Assembly: GCF_964355755.1 (NCBI RefSeq)
Contig: NC_092673.1
Coordinates: forward strand, 26,355,001-26,419,000
Direction of reading: 5' to 3'
Length of the DNA stretch: 64,000 bases
DNA from: Antedon mediterranea
Lineage: Eukaryota > Echinodermata > Crinoidea > Comatulida > Antedonidae
The notes under the pieces: model-generated
Database searches by the model: none
Told to the model about the DNA's origin: nothing
Seen by the model: only the letters and a program-made list of their open reading frames with translations
Made by a program: the position numbers and the translations under genes
Shown here: piece by piece, positions 34,975-46,075 of the stretch
How positions within the stretch are numbered: the first letter of the stretch is position 1
Layout: the number at the start of each line of letters is the position of its first letter

Positions 34975-36610
34975 ATTGTTCGGCGAATCCGCAAAATGTC
35001 CATTTCGAGAAAATCGCGATTGTAAAAAAGGCACTTTTTGCACGGTCATTTCTCGCAAGAAAAAAAGCGAATGTCCATTATTTTTGTGGTAATTATGTAA
35101 AAATATATCAAATGAATAATTTTAAAGTGTCCATAAAAAATATACTCATTAATTAAAGAGTAATCACTTAATTAATACATTCGTCACTTCGTGTGAAGAT
35201 TATTTGCCGCGTATCGCATAACTAAGCGATATTCGACGCATATTCGTCACTTTGTGTGAACAAGAATCTTACGCAATGACTATAAAATATGCGGTATTCG
35301 CCGTGATTGCGTGGTAATGAATAGGCAGTCCCACGTAAACATCTTAGATAGGGCCCTAACGATAATAATATAAAGTAAACAAATTATTCTGTTAAAAATG
35401 CAAAAGAAAAATCACAAATCAGTTGCAAAATATAATTTATAGTAGCCTAACTGATGCACAAACATCATTTTAGCTATTGTAAATAATGCAAAAACGGAAA
35501 CATGGTTCATTTAATTTAATTTAATTATTAATTTATACATTATTTGATCTCTACATAAGGCAAGGCAATGTTAGATAGTTAGAATAAACGTTTTTAATTC
35601 AATATTCCCTTATTAGGCCCTACGGGAACAGTTAAAAAATAATTAAGACAGTCCATTGTACAATACGACTTTTTCAGCATATTAGGCCTACAATCATTTA
35701 GCCATTCATGGCCAATATAGTATTTATTAAATAACATTAAATGGGTTAACTGCCTTTTCTAATATCCGTATTAAAAGGCTAATTTAAATTATTTACTAAT
35801 TTAATGTGAGATACCGTAGCAATGTGGTCTTATTGTAGGGCATATCACAGGATAATGTGCAGACTACCCTATATAGTATACGATAGTATTTAGTATAGCC
35901 ATGCCCCAAAGATATTTGGTGACTCACTGATTATAATAATTATACTGTAACTATCTAATTTAAAAAGCAAAAACAAAAAATATAAATACTCTAACATCAA
36001 AATGTGTACACAGAAATGAAAGTTATTATCCTTAGTAGCATTACCCTTTAACAATAGAGGGGAAATTTGATGTTTCTTTTTAATAATCAGGTTATTTATT
36101 CTCTAAAAAATTAAATATTTCAAAATACTTAAGACTATTGATGTAGGCCTAATCGTTACCGTACCGTTTCGTGTATGTGTTGTCAGTGCCATAATGTAAT
36201 GTTTTGCTAGTGCTCGAGTGAACGTACGAAAGAACAAACATCGAAACGTTGCATTAAATTTCCTGAAATGTATTTATATAATTAGCTTACTAAATAATTT
36301 ATCAATAACCACAAAAATCAGTTTTTACTGGGTAAAATACTGTTCAATATTCTTTAATCTATGCTCAATCTAACTTCGCGGGACTGAAAATTGGCCATCA
36401 AATAAAGGAATGTTCCAGATATGCAATAAACCAATCAGATCACATGCAATTAGTGACGAATTGCATATTCGCCGTTTATTGAGGCGCGTAAACAGTGTGC
36501 GTGATGCGCGTTTTACTCACACGAAGTGACGAATCGATATTCGACGCTTCGTGTGACGAATGATTATAATATCACAATATATTCGCCAAATTATGATTTA
36601 AATAATTAAT
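34975..36610. other. Possible large repeat element with inverted CGTCACTTCGTGTG words
   Basis: GGCGAAT at 34983 and ATTCGCC near 36583 face each other, and CGTCACTTCGTGTG near 35184 is inverted as CACACGAAGTGACG near 36518. The inside is noncoding and AT-rich. The pattern suggests a degenerate inverted-repeat transposon in gene B intron 1, but ends and target duplication could not be fixed. Confidence 0.35.
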
Positions 36611-37901
36611 TATTGAAATAAGATACGCAGTTGATATTTGCATCAATTGTTCTTTAGAATAAATACTTTCGAAATATACAAAAAAAAAATGTCGCGCCAA
36701 AATGACGATTTGCCGGTTCGTGTGACGAGTGACGAATTATACCACATAATTGCGTTCATTACTGAAATAGGATTTAAAAGGATAAAATATCCATGTGACG
36801 GAGATGAAACCCGTAACGGAGCTGTTAGTTACACAACAATACATTCTGTCTGCTCTTCTTTATCTTTGTTCATTGGAAAATGAATAAACACAGCTTAAAT
36901 TTCTGTACATACAGAAGGCAGCCATGCAAGAATGGTTGTTAAAGTCGTATGATATCAGAAATTGTGTTGTCACTTTGCATAACAATAAACATCAATAGAA
37001 ATGTACAGTACCACTGTTTAGAGTATAGTGTTTATACTGTAAAAATACTGTTTTCACTTATAATAAAAAACAGTTAGATTTAACCAAAAACCCATTTACT
37101 TCCATCCAATAATTTTGTTTTCGATCCAATTTTTGGTCAAAGTGCACTGTATGTGACATACTCAACAAAAATATTCTAAAAATACAATATATTTTTAATC
37201 TGATAACATTCCATAAGTAAACATTCTAAAACCGCCTAAACGTACCAGATTCGTCTGACAAGCCCCAGGCGCCGAGAGTTTGTCCCTGAGCTCTAGGTGC
37301 CCCTATGCTAAGTGGAGGAGTCTATCATGCAGTTCAGATCTTCCAGGTTGGTAACTATGTACTCGCAGCAAGTATTGTAGTATGTTATTTTTACTTGAGG
37401 TACCCGAGTCTAGGACTCACTCATCTTCTCCTCCATCCGGACACTATTGAGTAAAAAGTGCGATTTATAAACTACTACTCCTCCCTTATTCGTTGTAGTA
37501 TTGAGCTAAGATTTGGCATGAATATACTACAGGGACATGTCCTCAAAGTTATAGAGCCGGATTTTTAAATTTCAAACCGGATGCGCGCAGCCATATCACG
37601 TCTCGAAGATGGTACCGTATAGCCGTATTTGGTAGCGAGGTTATTGATGTGTATGTGACATTACATCCGGTCTTATGACGTCATTACAGCTTCTTTTGCT
37701 GTACCCCGAGTATCGCACATTCGTGCTTGTTTTTTCTTTACGGCTGTTGCTGTCTTGGCTAGCAATAGTGTATTTCATGGCTTAGTTTTTTTTCAATAGA
37801 CAATATACCGTAGAGCATTAATTATAAATGTATTTTTACTTTTGATAATAGATTTAATTGTGCAACAGATATGTTCCAATAGGTTAATATTTTAGTTGGA
37901 T

Positions 37902-38170
37902 TCAATTAAAAAAACATTTATTTAAACATTTTTTTGTTTTTAAAGTGCGGGAGCGGTACAATGTGAATTTGATGATAATCGGCCGTGGTTTTGATTTTGT
38001 TACGTCTAATTTCCTTTTACCTAGGCGATGGGTTCGATCAAGATTGCTTAGTTCAATACTGTCTGTAATTTTAGAGGCAATTAAATCAGTATCTTCTCTA
38101 GGTGATTCAGGCATACCATGCAAAAGTAGGCAGTTTCGTCGAATATAATGTTCTAGGTCATCGAGGTGCG
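37902..38170 (-). mobile_element. Non-LTR retrotransposon ORF1 fragment (L1-like RRM region)
   Basis: On the minus strand LDDLEHYIRRNCLLLHGMPE, then LSNLDRTHRLGKRK and PRPIIIKFTLYRSRTLKTKK are landmarks of L1-type ORF1 proteins (end of the coiled coil and start of the RNA-binding domain). Only this piece survives; a shorter remnant is in copy A near 9000-9110. Confidence 0.75.
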
Positions 38171-38288
38171 GTTTTCTGCTAGAAGATTTTTATTTTTGCA
38201 GCGAGTTTTATCAATATCGCCCACAGTTGAGTTTTCCAGGGTTACGCTGTTGTAAACAGAGTCTGAGTCTAAAATATTACTTATTGGA

Positions 38289-38550
38289 GATGCTGTGTAA
38301 CTCAAAAGTACAGAATACAACAATAGGTGTTAGCTTATTATTTGGTTTCATATTCAAACTAGATGCTGTGTAAGTACTGAATACAACAATAGGGGTTAGC
38401 TTATTATCTGGTTTCATATTCAAGGCTACAATAGGGGTTAGCTTGTATTTGGTTTCATATTCAAGCTAGATGCTGTGTAACTAAGTACTGAATACAACTA
38501 TAGGGGTTAGCTTATTAGTTGGTTTCATATTCAAGCTAAATTCTTTGAAA
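38289..38550 (+). repeat. Tandem repeat, TTTCATATTCAAGCTAGATG family, copy B
   Basis: About four units of the same repeat as at 9360-9715, in the same place within the duplicated block. Confidence 0.85.
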
Positions 38551-39696
38551 TTGTGTGAGGCCATAGGCTGGTGAATAATGCGAAAACCGGCCTGTAGAGT
38601 GCGCTGTCTATTATTATAATAGGCCTAATAACAATGTTCAATTTACTGTATTGTGTCTATTATTAGCATAAACCATTTGCTTTCAGTTTCTTTATAGAAT
38701 TGATTGAATATGAATTAGCGCAGAGTTCAATTTTCGATTAAATAGCATAGCACGCATGACAGATTTTATAACTAACAGAACGCAGTAAAAAGGGTGTTGG
38801 CACTTTGCATAACAATAAGCATATCATAGGCAACGCAAGTCTATTGATGTATAGTAGCGTTATGTGCTAGGCCAGGTAGAAAAACAAGATGGCTTTAGAC
38901 TAAACTTACTTCATACTAAACCTACTGTATGAGGCATTCCATAATACTCTTTCAGGAAATATTTCAATCAATCAATCAAATCAATCAAAGTAACATTTAT
39001 TTCTCTTGTCTTTCATAGAAAATAAAAATTAACAGTAAAAATTATTAAAATAAGAGGGGCAACATTCCTAAAAAGCAAAGCTTGTATAAGGCAGCCCATA
39101 GAAAATGAAAAAAAAAAACAGGACAACACGGGAACCGGAAACAGGACAAAAACAGTAATGAAGACTTTTAGATTCAGGGTACCGAAAAGATTTGATATAC
39201 TATAGATTCTGTGCAGGATAAAAAATGTTTACTTTCACAATTATTTAAAAACTGGCTATAAGCATTATTTTTTTAATAGAAAAATATATCTTTATCTCTC
39301 TAAAATGAGGCAGGAAGATTTGACAAATGTATTATTCTACACAATTTCACGTAAAAAGCAGGTAACAAAAAGCTTGATAGTCTAGTTACTATTAGTATTC
39401 TCAGTTATTAGCACACCAGCCCACTAAACTTAAGAAAGCGTGTATGACAAACAGTGGCATCCGTTTCAACCTACCACAGTATAATATTGTTCTCCATGCT
39501 CTTAACTGCCAAATGTTTTTTTATATAAGCATGATTCTGAAAGAGTGCCCTGTTGATTGATATTTTAATTTATCAAACATTTAAAGAAATGCCAATTATA
39601 AATTATACAATTATAAAATATGTTTTGTCTTATTTAATTAAAGGCTATAATAGAAAGAACTTCTGTATAATATGAATTCCATCTTTTTATTTTCAG

Positions 39697-39726
39697 AACT
39701 TCAGTGTAAACCAATACAAAAATAAG
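39697..39726 (+). other. Gene B noncoding exon 2 (30 nt)
   Basis: Identical in sequence to the 30-base exon at 13189-13218, with acceptor TTTTCAG. Its donor here is GTATTA instead of GTAAGT, a weaker match, so use of this exon in gene B is less certain. Confidence 0.45.
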
Positions 39727-39980
39727 GTATTATTATTATTATCATTATGTATGTATTAGCTTCCCTACAATTTGTCACGTTTTGTAAAAATAATACATAT
39801 ATATTACTTTAAAAACATTAAACCATGTCATTCCTTGTCTTAAATGTACGTTTTATGGTAAATTATGATAAAAAGTGAGAAACAATGCACTACCTAAGTA
39901 GCTCGCGGCGATCGACCTCTCGTGGACGGTCTTAGGCTAGCCTAGCTAGGCTTAGTTTTGTAGGCCTAGCTGGTAAACAT

Positions 39981-42054
39981 GGTTCTAGGACACCTACCCC
40001 CTAGACAGTTACCCCCCGGATGTTTACCACCCGGACAACTACCCCCTTAGGACAACTATCCCCCGGACAATTACCCCCCGGAAAACTACCCCCTTAGGAT
40101 AACTACCCCCCGGACAACTACCCCCTTAGGACAACTACCCCCTTAGGACAACTACCCCCCGGTCAACTACCCCACCGGTCAACTACCCCACCGGTCAACT
40201 ACCCCCCCCCCCCCAATCTAAAAGTAGACAAATATATAGGACCGGTTTCTGTAAAAATGAAATCATCTGTTTTTAACGGGTGTTTCGAAACTAGAGACCC
40301 GAGACCAGAGACCTGACACGACCCAATACGAAAAGGGAGACCTATATTTGGGTCTCCCTTTTCGTATATTAGGGTCTCCCTTTTCGTTCTGGTCTCTTTT
40401 TTCGTATATTTGGGTCTCCCATTTCGTATATTTGGGTCTCCCTTTTCGTATATTTGGTCTCCCTTTTCGTATATTTAGGTCTCCCTTTTCGTATATTAGG
40501 GTCTCCCTTTTCGTATAGTGGGGTCTCCCTTTTCGTATAGTGGGGTCTCCCTTTTCGTACGTGGGTCTCCCTTTTCGTATATTTAGGTCTCCCTTTTCGT
40601 ATTGGGTCTCGGGTCTCATGGTCTCTGGTCTCGGGTCTCTAGTTTCGAAACACCCGTTTTTAACCGATTATTCTGTTTAACAGCACGCTAGGCCCTAGAT
40701 TTGCTAGATTTAAAGTACCGTATTTATTGAAAAAAACGGCCTGGGCTGTTTATTGTTTAGGTGGTTTTTAGGTGGACATTTATTGGAAGAAAGTTGTTTA
40801 TTCAATGGGAGGGGGTATAATCTAATGGAAATAGACGCCGATTATTCCATATGATGTGTCATGAGAGTGACATGGTCACCGTTTATTTGAGGGGAATTTA
40901 TTTAAAGATCGCCGTTTATTCGGTGAGTGAACATTGAGGTCAAATATCAAAAGTGATATTATTCTTCAAGTGTACAAAAATACAAATGACAAATTTGAGA
41001 CAAAAATTAATTCTTTTAAGACCAGTGGTTATCGAAGCATTGTCCTGACGCAAAAATTATTATTATTATTAGCGAACCCAGTTTTTACAGTAAATACAGG
41101 GAGTACTATATAATACGTTCGACTATCCTATGATCATGTGACAATCTTCAGTTTATACCAGGCTATATTTATGTTCAATCTTTTACTTTTGTTTACAATA
41201 ATGAATAGTAATTCGTCAAAGTAAGAATTAAAATATAGTTATTAATTCCTATTATACGCTGTTGCAGAGGTCAGGTTGTTGAATGGTCTGGGTGTTAGTT
41301 GTCCGTCCGGGGGGTAGTTGTTCTAAAGGGATAGTTTTCTGGGTGGTAGTTGTCCAGGGGTTAGTTGTCCTACGGAGGTAGTTGTCCTAAAAGATTATTT
41401 GCCCTCGGAGTATTGTCCAGGTCCAGGAGGTAGTTGTCCTACGGGGAGTATTGTGTCAGAGGCAGTTGTCCGCGGGGTAATAAGATTATGATAATATAAT
41501 TTCTAATTTGATACGATTAACCAAAAAGGAATTACAGTGATACGGGTTACTGGTGGTACTGAGCTATTATTGTTTTTTTTTATCATGTATATAAATATAT
41601 TGTATAATCCGGGTTGTAAAATGAAAACAAACAAATGAAATGTTGTCCAGGGGTTAGTTGTCCTACGGAGGTAGTTGTCCTAAAAGATTATTTGCCCTCG
41701 GAGTATTGTCCAGGAAGTAGTTGTCCTACGGGGAGTATTGTGTCAGAGGTAGTTGTCCGCGGGGTAATTACCCGGGGAGGAGGGGGTAATTGTCCGGGGG
41801 GTAATTGTCCGGGGGGTAATTGTTCCTAGGGGGTAATTGTCCGGGGGGTAGTTGTCCAGGGGGTAGTTGTCCTAAGGGGGTAGTTGTCCTAAGGGGGTAG
41901 TTGTCCTAAGGGGGTAGTTGTCCGGGGGGTATTTGTCCGGGGGGTAGTTGTCCTAAAGGGGTAGTTGTCCTAAGGGGGTAGTGGTCCAGGTGGTGGTTGT
42001 CCGGGGGGTAGTTTTCCGGGGGGTAAATGTCCAGGGGGTGAATATCCGGATACG
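39981..42054. mobile_element. Foldback element with minisatellite arms, 2074 bp
   Basis: The left arm (about 39990-40215) is a C-rich array of ACAACTACCCCC(CGG/TTAGG); the right arm (about 41281-42054) is the inverse, GGGGGTAGTTGTCC(TAA/GG). Exact 9-bp repeats GGTAAACAT flank it (39972-39980 and 42055-42063), with diverged ends (GGTTCTAGGACACC and, inverted, CGTATCCGGATATTC). In the right arm about 125 bp at 41345-41470 is repeated at 41640-41770. Size, arms and target duplication fit a foldback/MULE-like class. Confidence 0.8.
40279..40655. mobile_element. Nested 377-bp TIR element, 9-bp target duplication
   Basis: Ends GGGTGTTTCGAAACTAGAGA and its inverse, perfect for 36 bases, flanked by GTTTTTAAC on both sides (40270-40278, 40656-40664). 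The inside is a tandem array of about 21 bp, GGGTCTCCCTTTTCGTATAT. The GGGTGTNNCGAAAC start links it to the 914-bp element at 15411 and the half copy at 5029. It is inserted within the larger foldback element. Confidence 0.9.
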
Positions 42055-42281
42055 GGTAAACATCGGTAACGTACGAACATCGTACGCTAGCTATATACCT
42101 AGCCTGACGTTGTATAGTTGCTGCATTAATTGTCTTTCTATTTTTGATGTACGAATCACTAAATTTACAATTTGCATGTATTGGTAGGCGGCATAATTAT
42201 TACACATATTAAAGTACACACAAAACAAAAACTACCATATTACATAATAAAATGGTTGAGTCAATTCCACAATGTATCATT

Positions 42282-42408
42282 TGTTTCACGTTTCGTGAAT
42301 GGTAGAATATAACAATAAAGATACGGACTAAATAACTCGTGTTACTCGGTAGCCATATTTATTCAGATCAAGACATAGCGCCCTCAGTCGGGGCACGATA
42401 CTGTGACA
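42282..42408 (-). repeat. Left (3') LTR, 127 bp
   Basis: TGTTTCACG...TGTGACA on the plus strand. Identical to 48288-48414. Confidence 0.95.
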
Positions 42409-42811
42409 TCCTTCCTTTTTTATAATAAGTTACGGTGTGCGCTTTTATGAATTTTTTTTTTATATACTTATTTGTTATTTAGTGTGATGAATATATTAAA
42501 ATATAGTATATCAATTAGTATCAGTGTTACTGTTTAGACTTCATATCTCTTGTGAGTGAATTATTATAAATACAGTATTATCATGAGTAACTTTAACACG
42601 ACTTTAACTTCTTTAACATAACATTTAACTTTAACTTCTTTATTGATTAACTGTTGTGACCTCCTGCTGTTCAGTTGGTATTGTTGCATTATCATCTGCT
42701 GTTTCCATTGGTGTGTAGAGTTGAGTTGTATCAGGGGGTGATTCAGGTGTTTTCCTAATATGAACTCTGTTTCAACAGGTACCTGTTGGTGTGTCTATCT
42801 CATATGATCTT

Positions 42812-45343
42812 TCATCTAGTCTTTTTACAACTACTCCTTTTTTGCCATTCTTTTTGACCTAATCGGTGTGGTTTTAGTCTTACCGTATCACCTTCAACCA
42901 GTTCTGGTAGGTCATGTGCATGTTTATTGTATTTAGATACTTGTTTCTCCTTGTTGGCTTTTATCTGTAGCTTGTCCAACTGTAGATACTCTTTTCCTCT
43001 GGGTGTTAGTAATGTGTCAGTCATTGGTAACATTGATCTTCTGCGTCTGTTGAAAAGTCTCTGTGTAGGACTAGTTCCTGTTCCTTGAGTAGGTGTGTTT
43101 CGAACTTCAAGTAATGCCATATATGGGTCAGTTTTGCTTTTCTTACACTTCATCAACATAGTCTTTGCTGCTTTTACAGCTGCCTCTGCCTTACCATTAG
43201 CATTAGGATGATGTGGAGATGAGGTTTGATGTTGGAAATCCCAATTTGCACTGAAGTTTCTGAACTCTTGACTTGCAAATTGGGGGCCGTTATCCGAAAT
43301 AACAATTTCAGGAATCCCGTTTCTCGCAAAGTGTTGCTTTACTTTCTTTATGACTGATTTAGTTGTTGTTTCAGTTAGTTTGTCAACTTCCCAAAATCCA
43401 CTGTAGTAGTCCACTGTGGTCATGTAATCTACCTTATCAAGTGTGAATAGGTCAATTCCAACTTTGTGGTAAGGATATTTGGCTTCAATAGGAATCATAG
43501 TTTCCTTTGTCTGTGCCTGTTGATATGTTTGACAAGCATCGCACATTTGTGTCATTTGTTTTATTTCATATGACATTCCGGGCCAAAAAATACATTCCCT
43601 TGCTCTTCTCAGCATACTATCTCCTCCAAGGTGGGAAACATGCAGACGTTCCTTTATTGATTTTCGTGATGAGATAGGTACTACTACTCGTTCACCTTTG
43701 AATATAAGTCCATCATGCACTGCCAGTTCATCTCTGAATGAATAATAAGGCATAATCTGCGTTGGTACAAACTGTTTTTCATCTGGCCATCCTTGCATAA
43801 TTATGGATTTCAGTATTTTTGTAGTTTCATCCATGTTTGTTTCTCTTTTAAGTTCATCAATTCGCTCTGGGCCAATACAAAGACCACCAACTGCATTTAC
43901 TTGATCAAATTTGTCTACCTTGTCAGTATTTGGTAGATATGCCCTAGATAAAGTGTCAGCGATATACATTTCTTTGCCTCTTGTGTATACGATCTTTGTA
44001 TCGTACTGTAACAGTCTCATCAGCATGCCTTGCAGTCGCTTTGGAGCTTTGTGTAAAGGCTTTCTCACAATCATTTCAAGAGGTTTGTGATCACTGTTGA
44101 TAATAGTCAAACGTCCAAATGTATACTGATGAAATCTCTCCATTGCAAAAACAATTGCGAGGCACTCCTTCTCTATTTGAGCATATCTTACTTCTGTAGC
44201 TGATAGAGATCTGCTAGCGTATGCAATTGGCTTTCCTTCTTGTAATAAAGCTGCTCCAAGTCCTGTGCTTGAGGCGTCACATTGTACTATTAACTCCTTC
44301 TTTGGATCATAATAGACTAGAATAGGAGTTTTAGTGATTAGTTGTTTCAAATTAAGCATTGCTTTATCTTGGTCATCTGACCAGTGCCACTGACAATCTT
44401 GATGAGTCAGTCGACGAAGTGGTTCAACAACAGTTGCTAGCTGAGGTAGGAACTTTGCTAGGTAATTTGTTAATCCTAGCATTCTACGAACACCTTCAAC
44501 ATCTGTTGGATTATCCATTTTGAGGATTGCTTCTAGCTTTTTCACGTCAGGTTTTAATCCATTAGCAGTTATGGTATGTCCCATGAAATCAATTGTGTCA
44601 GTATGAAATACACTCTTCTCTTTATTTAGTTGTATTCCAGCTTTCTGACATTTTTCAAAAAGGTTTCTCAAACTTTTGTCATGTTTTTCAGTTGTATTAC
44701 CATAGACAAGTATGTCATCTGCTACGCATGCTACTCCTTCTAACCCTGTCAATGATTCATTTAACTTCCTTTGGAAAATTTCTGAGCTCACTTTCAAACC
44801 AAAGGGTAATCTATTCCAGCGAAATCTTCCAAACGGACAGATGAACGTAGTCAGACGGCTGCTGTTTTCGTCCAATTCACAGTGCCAGTATCCATGTGAC
44901 AGATCATAATCAACCTTGCTAAATACCTTTGCATTGGCTAGTTCTGGTAGAATATCCTCCATGGTTGGTAGTGGATATCTCTCACGCTGCAGAACTTCAT
45001 TCAGCGGTCTCGGATCTACGCATATTCTTAGTTTACCATTTTTTTTGGTTTGTATAGATATCTGTAAACACCAGTCTGTTGGTTCAGATACTGGCGTTAT
45101 AACACCTTCTGTTAGTAGTTTGTCTAGTTCCTCTTTTAACTTGGGCTTCACGGATATAGGTACTCTTCGAGCTGGACATTGCGTTCCTTTTGAGTGCTCG
45201 GCAATCTTTATACAAACTTTTCCTGGTAGATGTCCCAGTTTACCATTAAAAACTGTTTTGTAGTCTTCAAGGATCTTGGATGTTGTCTGTGTGACACTAT
45301 GTAATTGCTTGAAGTTACTGTAGTTTACCGTGATCAGTTTCAT
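42812..45343 (-). CDS. pol: Gypsy pol: RT, RNase H, integrase
   Basis: An intact 843-codon frame. RT has the catalytic motif as VADD in VACVADDILVYG (about residues 206-217), where YVDD is usual. RNase H follows (IVQCDASSTGLGAALLQEG, later INSDHKPLEM). Integrase has the zinc finger (HVSHLGG ... CDACQTY) and the DDE core (GIDLF, ISDNGPQF, NGKAEAA). It overlaps gag-protease by 29 bases in a different frame; moving from gag to pol is a +1 (or -2) step at a run of seven As just before the pol ATG. The 3' end stops about 400 bases short of the LTR. Confidence 0.93.
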   Translation of the reverse strand: MKLITVNYSNFKQLHSVTQTTSKILEDYKTVFNGKLGHLPGKVCIKIAEHSKGTQCPARRVPISVKPKLKEELDKLLTEGVITPVSEPTDWCLQISIQTKKNGKLRICVDPRPLNEVLQRERYPLPTMEDILPELANAKVFSKVDYDLSHGYWHCELDENSSRLTTFICPFGRFRWNRLPFGLKVSSEIFQRKLNESLTGLEGVACVADDILVYGNTTEKHDKSLRNLFEKCQKAGIQLNKEKSVFHTDTIDFMGHTITANGLKPDVKKLEAILKMDNPTDVEGVRRMLGLTNYLAKFLPQLATVVEPLRRLTHQDCQWHWSDDQDKAMLNLKQLITKTPILVYYDPKKELIVQCDASSTGLGAALLQEGKPIAYASRSLSATEVRYAQIEKECLAIVFAMERFHQYTFGRLTIINSDHKPLEMIVRKPLHKAPKRLQGMLMRLLQYDTKIVYTRGKEMYIADTLSRAYLPNTDKVDKFDQVNAVGGLCIGPERIDELKRETNMDETTKILKSIIMQGWPDEKQFVPTQIMPYYSFRDELAVHDGLIFKGERVVVPISSRKSIKERLHVSHLGGDSMLRRARECIFWPGMSYEIKQMTQMCDACQTYQQAQTKETMIPIEAKYPYHKVGIDLFTLDKVDYMTTVDYYSGFWEVDKLTETTTKSVIKKVKQHFARNGIPEIVISDNGPQFASQEFRNFSANWDFQHQTSSPHHPNANGKAEAAVKAAKTMLMKCKKSKTDPYMALLEVRNTPTQGTGTSPTQRLFNRRRRSMLPMTDTLLTPRGKEYLQLDKLQIKANKEKQVSKYNKHAHDLPELVEGDTVRLKPHRLGQKEWQKRSSCKKTR

Positions 45344-46075
45344 TTTTTTCTGCTGTCTCTCTGCTTAATAGTGGTTGTAAATCTTGTTTGACAATTTGAA
45401 AATCAACTGTATATGACTTGTTTGTGGCGTCATTTTTAAGCGTTAGCACACATTTTCCTAATGGGATGACTTTGCTCTTGTTATACATTGTTAACTTTGT
45501 GTGTGATTGTTCAATTTTGGTACTACCTAGTTCAACATATTTTACTGGTATCACGTTTACAGTAGCTCCGCTGTCCACTTGGAATTGTATTTTACTTCCA
45601 TCATTCATGGTCATTTCCGCATATATTGGTCCTGTTGAAACATTGTAAATTTTGTCTTCAGTTACACTCAATGTACTATCATCTGAATCTTGTGCTTCAA
45701 CACCATATAGCTTGGGTTTCCGTTTGCATACAATAGCGAAATGGTTCATTAATTTGCATTTGTTGCACCGTTTACCCCAGGCAGGGCACATTTCTTTCTT
45801 TCTTGGGTGGCTGTTTCTACAATATTTGCATTTAGGCATGTTGCCAGACGGTGCTCTGTCACTAGTTTTATGTTTTCCTGATGACTGAGGGGTTTCATGT
45901 TTCTGCTTATGTCCACCTATGTTCATCACTTTATGAACTTCTTCTTCCTCCAATGATTTACCAGAAATCACTTTCATTTGGTTGTATGTGTTTTCATAGC
46001 TGTGGCAGATGTCAATACATTTCTTTAAATCTATTTTTCTTTCTTGGAATAGTCGTTTTCTTACTCTTTCATCAT
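45315..46075 (-). CDS. gag: Gypsy gag, second part, and protease
   Basis: Continues gag after the inserted TIR element. It has two cysteine knuckles (CKYCRNSH...C, then CNKCKLMNHFAIVC, the CX2CX4HX4C form), and an aspartic protease with FQVDSGATVNVIP (DSGA active site). The frame ends at 45315 inside the start of pol. Its apparent upstream start within the inserted element (46103) is an artefact of the insertion. Confidence 0.9.

Larger units (their letters stand above)
36822..39726 (+). repeat. Gene B intron 1 block duplicated from/with 7.1-13.2 kb
   Basis: Runs in the same order as the gene A block but is about 2.9 kb instead of 6.1 kb, because A carries more insertions. Copy B lacks the Harbinger MITE, the non-LTR element, the Penelope-like pair and the 12.84-kb LINE tail; it has its own insertions at about 37405-37730 and 38957-39190. 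It ends at noncoding exon 2. Confidence 0.9.

Noticed and set aside
40263-40619. Minus-strand 118-codon frame
   Set aside because: Translation of the GGGTCTCCCTTTTCGTAT array within the 377-bp element.
41635-42187. Plus-strand frames with Gly/Cys-rich repeats
   Set aside because: Translation of the foldback arm minisatellite.
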